From Gammaproteobacteria bacterium (lineage in GTDB: Bacteria > Pseudomonadota > Gammaproteobacteria > Steroidobacterales > GCA-2729495): DNA of 64,000 nt. Positions 62,498 to 64,000 of this stretch are shown one piece after another (the first letter of the stretch is position 1; each line of letters opens with the position of its first letter). The position numbers and the translations under genes are program-made. The stretch covers positions 2,034,992 to 2,098,991 of the forward strand of contig CP054183.1 of assembly GCA_015709695.1 (NCBI GenBank). Reading direction: 5' to 3'. The notes under the pieces are model-generated. The model worked only from the letters and a program-made list of their open reading frames with translations. It made no database searches and was not told where the DNA came from.

Positions 62498-64000
62498 TCA
62501 GGCCTTCCTGCGTCGGCCCGGCAGGGCGCCGGTCTTCAGCAGGCGCAGTCCCCGGGCCGCGTGGTAGCCGTGGATCTCCTTGACGTCGAGCTTGCGCATG
62601 AACTCGATGGTGTCCGGGGTGATCACCTGGCCCGGCACCATGATGGGAAATCCCGGCGGGTAGGGAATGACGAAATCGGCGGCCACCAGTTCGGGTCCCT
62701 TCTTCAGCCGCTGCTCCATGTCCTTCGAGTCGATGGGCAGGTGCTCGCAGTTCTCCATGCGGTATGCCATGAAGAACGCCTCGCGCATGTGGCCCTCGGC
62801 GGTGGCGCTCTTCGGATCCTCGCGGAACGCGCCCTGGAAGCGGCTGAAGTTCGGCAGCTCCGGCACGTCCTCCATGAGGGCCTTCACCCGTGTCGCGAAT
62901 CCGCTGCGGGCAGCCTCGCCGCCCTGGCGCAGCCGGTCGTCGATCTCCCTGGCGATGTCCCCCAGCACCTTGACGAGGTGGGCGACGTCGCTGCGGGTGT
63001 TGTTGATATTGGTCTGGACGAGGATGCTGTTGCGCGAGGTCTTGTTGATCTGGATGTCGTAGCGCTCGGCCAGCAGCCCCTTGAACGCCGTGCCATCGTA
63101 GCCGGCCGTCCCGCAAACCAGCGTGAGCCGCGTCGGGTCCAGGGCAAACTCGTCACGCGTCCAGGCATCGAGGAGGCGCGCGCGGCTGCCGCGACCAGCC
63201 TCGTAGTCCTCGATGCCCGATTCCCGGTATTGCGCCGGCACCATTTCCGCCGGCGTGAGGATACGGAAGTACCTGGAAATCAGCGGGTGGGTGTTGACCT
63301 CGCGGCGCAGGCGCAGCGCCAGGTCCGTGGCACGGATCACCAGCTCGTAGCCCTCCAGCTCCATCTGCCGGCGCGCCACGTCCAGCGAGGCGATGATCTG
63401 CAGGTTCGGCGAGGTCGAGGTATGGGTGAAGAAAGCCTCCTCGAACGCGCCCTCGATGTCGGCGAAATCCTCGTCGTGCACCAGGATCATGGAACCCTGG
63501 CGCAGCGCGGACATGGACTTGTGCGTGGATTGCGTCCCGTAGGCGCGAACCCGGGCCTTGTCCGGGTCCGGCAGCAGGCGCATGTCGAGGAGCCGCGGGT
63601 CGGCCGGGTCGAGGTCGCCGGCCTGCGCGCGGAAGGCGGCGTACTCCTCGCGGTAGGCGGGGCTCTGCAGCCGCTCCTTCAGGGCCGCCGCGGCGTGCAT
63701 GGCGGTACGCAGGCGATGGAAGGGCGAGAAGCGGGCAAAGCCGAACCAGGCTTCGTCCCAGAGGAACACCAGGTCCGGCTTGATCGCCAGGCATTCTTCC
63801 ATCACCCGCAGCGGGTTGTACATGTGCCCGTCGAAGGTGCAGTTGGTGAGATCCACCAGCCGTGCCCGGTCGAGCTTGCCCTCCGCCTTGAGGTCGAGCA
63901 GCGCCTTCTTGATCGAACGCAGGGGCACCGCACCGTACATCGAGTAGGCCGTCATCGGGTAGGCCTCGAGGTACAGCGGCTGGGCGCCGGAGAGCACCAT
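62498..64000 (-). CDS. Orn/Lys/Arg decarboxylase family enzyme (5' partial)
   Basis: The frame is open to the window edge; family members have ~700-780 residues, so ~250 N-terminal residues are missing. The PLP-binding Lys is in STHKSMSALRQ (~160 residues from the edge). LFLWDEAWFGFARFSPFH-like (VFLWDEAWFGFARF) and HTSTSPNLQIIASLDVA mark the large domain; the C-terminal domain ends with FVIPYPPGFPIMVPG. It decarboxylates a basic amino acid to the diamine with proton consumption, but lysine, ornithine or arginine cannot be told apart here. Confidence 0.93.
   Translation of the reverse strand: MVLSGAQPLYLEAYPMTAYSMYGAVPLRSIKKALLDLKAEGKLDRARLVDLTNCTFDGHMYNPLRVMEECLAIKPDLVFLWDEAWFGFARFSPFHRLRTAMHAAAALKERLQSPAYREEYAAFRAQAGDLDPADPRLLDMRLLPDPDKARVRAYGTQSTHKSMSALRQGSMILVHDEDFADIEGAFEEAFFTHTSTSPNLQIIASLDVARRQMELEGYELVIRATDLALRLRREVNTHPLISRYFRILTPAEMVPAQYRESGIEDYEAGRGSRARLLDAWTRDEFALDPTRLTLVCGTAGYDGTAFKGLLAERYDIQINKTSRNSILVQTNINNTRSDVAHLVKVLGDIAREIDDRLRQGGEAARSGFATRVKALMEDVPELPNFSRFQGAFREDPKSATAEGHMREAFFMAYRMENCEHLPIDSKDMEQRLKKGPELVAADFVIPYPPGFPIMVPGQVITPDTIEFMRKLDVKEIHGYHAARGLRLLKTGALPGRRRKA

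Overview
The window is about 64 kb of very GC-rich, densely coded bacterial DNA from a Gram-negative organism. Three TonB-dependent receptors, an OmpA protein, several outer-membrane barrels, lipoproteins, periplasmic proteins and a patatin-Omp85 fusion all point to an outer membrane. The gene families and the REP-type repeats fit a gammaproteobacterium (Xanthomonadales, Nevskiales or Steroidobacterales-like). No rRNA or marker gene settles this, so the lineage is an inference.

Layout. (1) 1-6.4 kb: a 5'-truncated M1-like/M28/PDZ peptidase facing a complete M1 aminopeptidase, then a ChaN-like PDZ protein. (2) 6.4-18.8 kb: an outer-membrane/surface cluster. It holds a perfect 81-bp inverted repeat, two tandem VPLPA-CTERM-type proteins, an OmpA protein, a third paralogue carrying Ig-like repeats and a GlyGly-CTERM-like tail, and two tandem 950-residue TonB receptors. 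The three surface proteins share a segment of about 0.5 kb that appears identical at DNA level, and one copy is inverted relative to the other two. Three of the outer-membrane genes share a promoter (TTGTYS-N17-TAAGTT) followed directly by a covarying hairpin. Two of them also share a short leader ORF. (3) 18.8-22.2 kb: a nickel locus with nikR, a perfect NikR operator, a hupE/ureJ permease and a TonB receptor. (4) 22.2-24.4 kb: a lower-GC toxin-antitoxin island with two higBA-type modules, a truncated gene and a regulator remnant, beside tRNA-Met(CAT). (5) 24.5-40.4 kb: mostly housekeeping and envelope genes (NAD(P)-binding protein, small barrel, RAYT transposase between inverted repeats, YchF, patatin-Omp85, MscS channel, OmpW-like barrel, MarC, D15-like barrel, AraC regulator, HpcH/HpaI aldolase, SYLF protein). 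(6) 40.5-55.4 kb: energy and carbon metabolism, with phosphoketolase, MltF-like transglycosylase and glycogen phosphorylase. A tightly packed block follows: L-serine dehydratase with a Tat-like leader, MFS carrier, phosphotransacetylase-type enzyme, acetate kinase, pyruvate formate-lyase and its activase. (7) 55.4-64 kb: a minus-strand block of membrane and envelope proteins, ending in an AspT-like exchanger and an Orn/Lys/Arg decarboxylase cut by the window edge.

How the genes work together. The 47-55 kb block can take serine to pyruvate, then to acetyl-CoA and formate, then to acetyl phosphate and acetate with ATP. The nearby phosphoketolase makes acetyl phosphate from sugar phosphates, and glycogen phosphorylase supplies hexose phosphate. 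This suggests a facultative or microaerobic lifestyle. The decarboxylase and exchanger at the right edge look like a decarboxylation/antiport pair. The nickel genes form a small NikR regulon. A family of GGTGYCWGAC-type repeats (6.4, 25.9, 26.7 and 38.8 kb, with a looser relative at 2.2 kb) surrounds the single RAYT gene that probably spreads it.

Stretches over 300 bp without a gene are 8380-9074, 12218-12631 and 15485-15885. They hold the promoters, hairpins, leader ORFs and terminators listed; nothing else was recognised in them.
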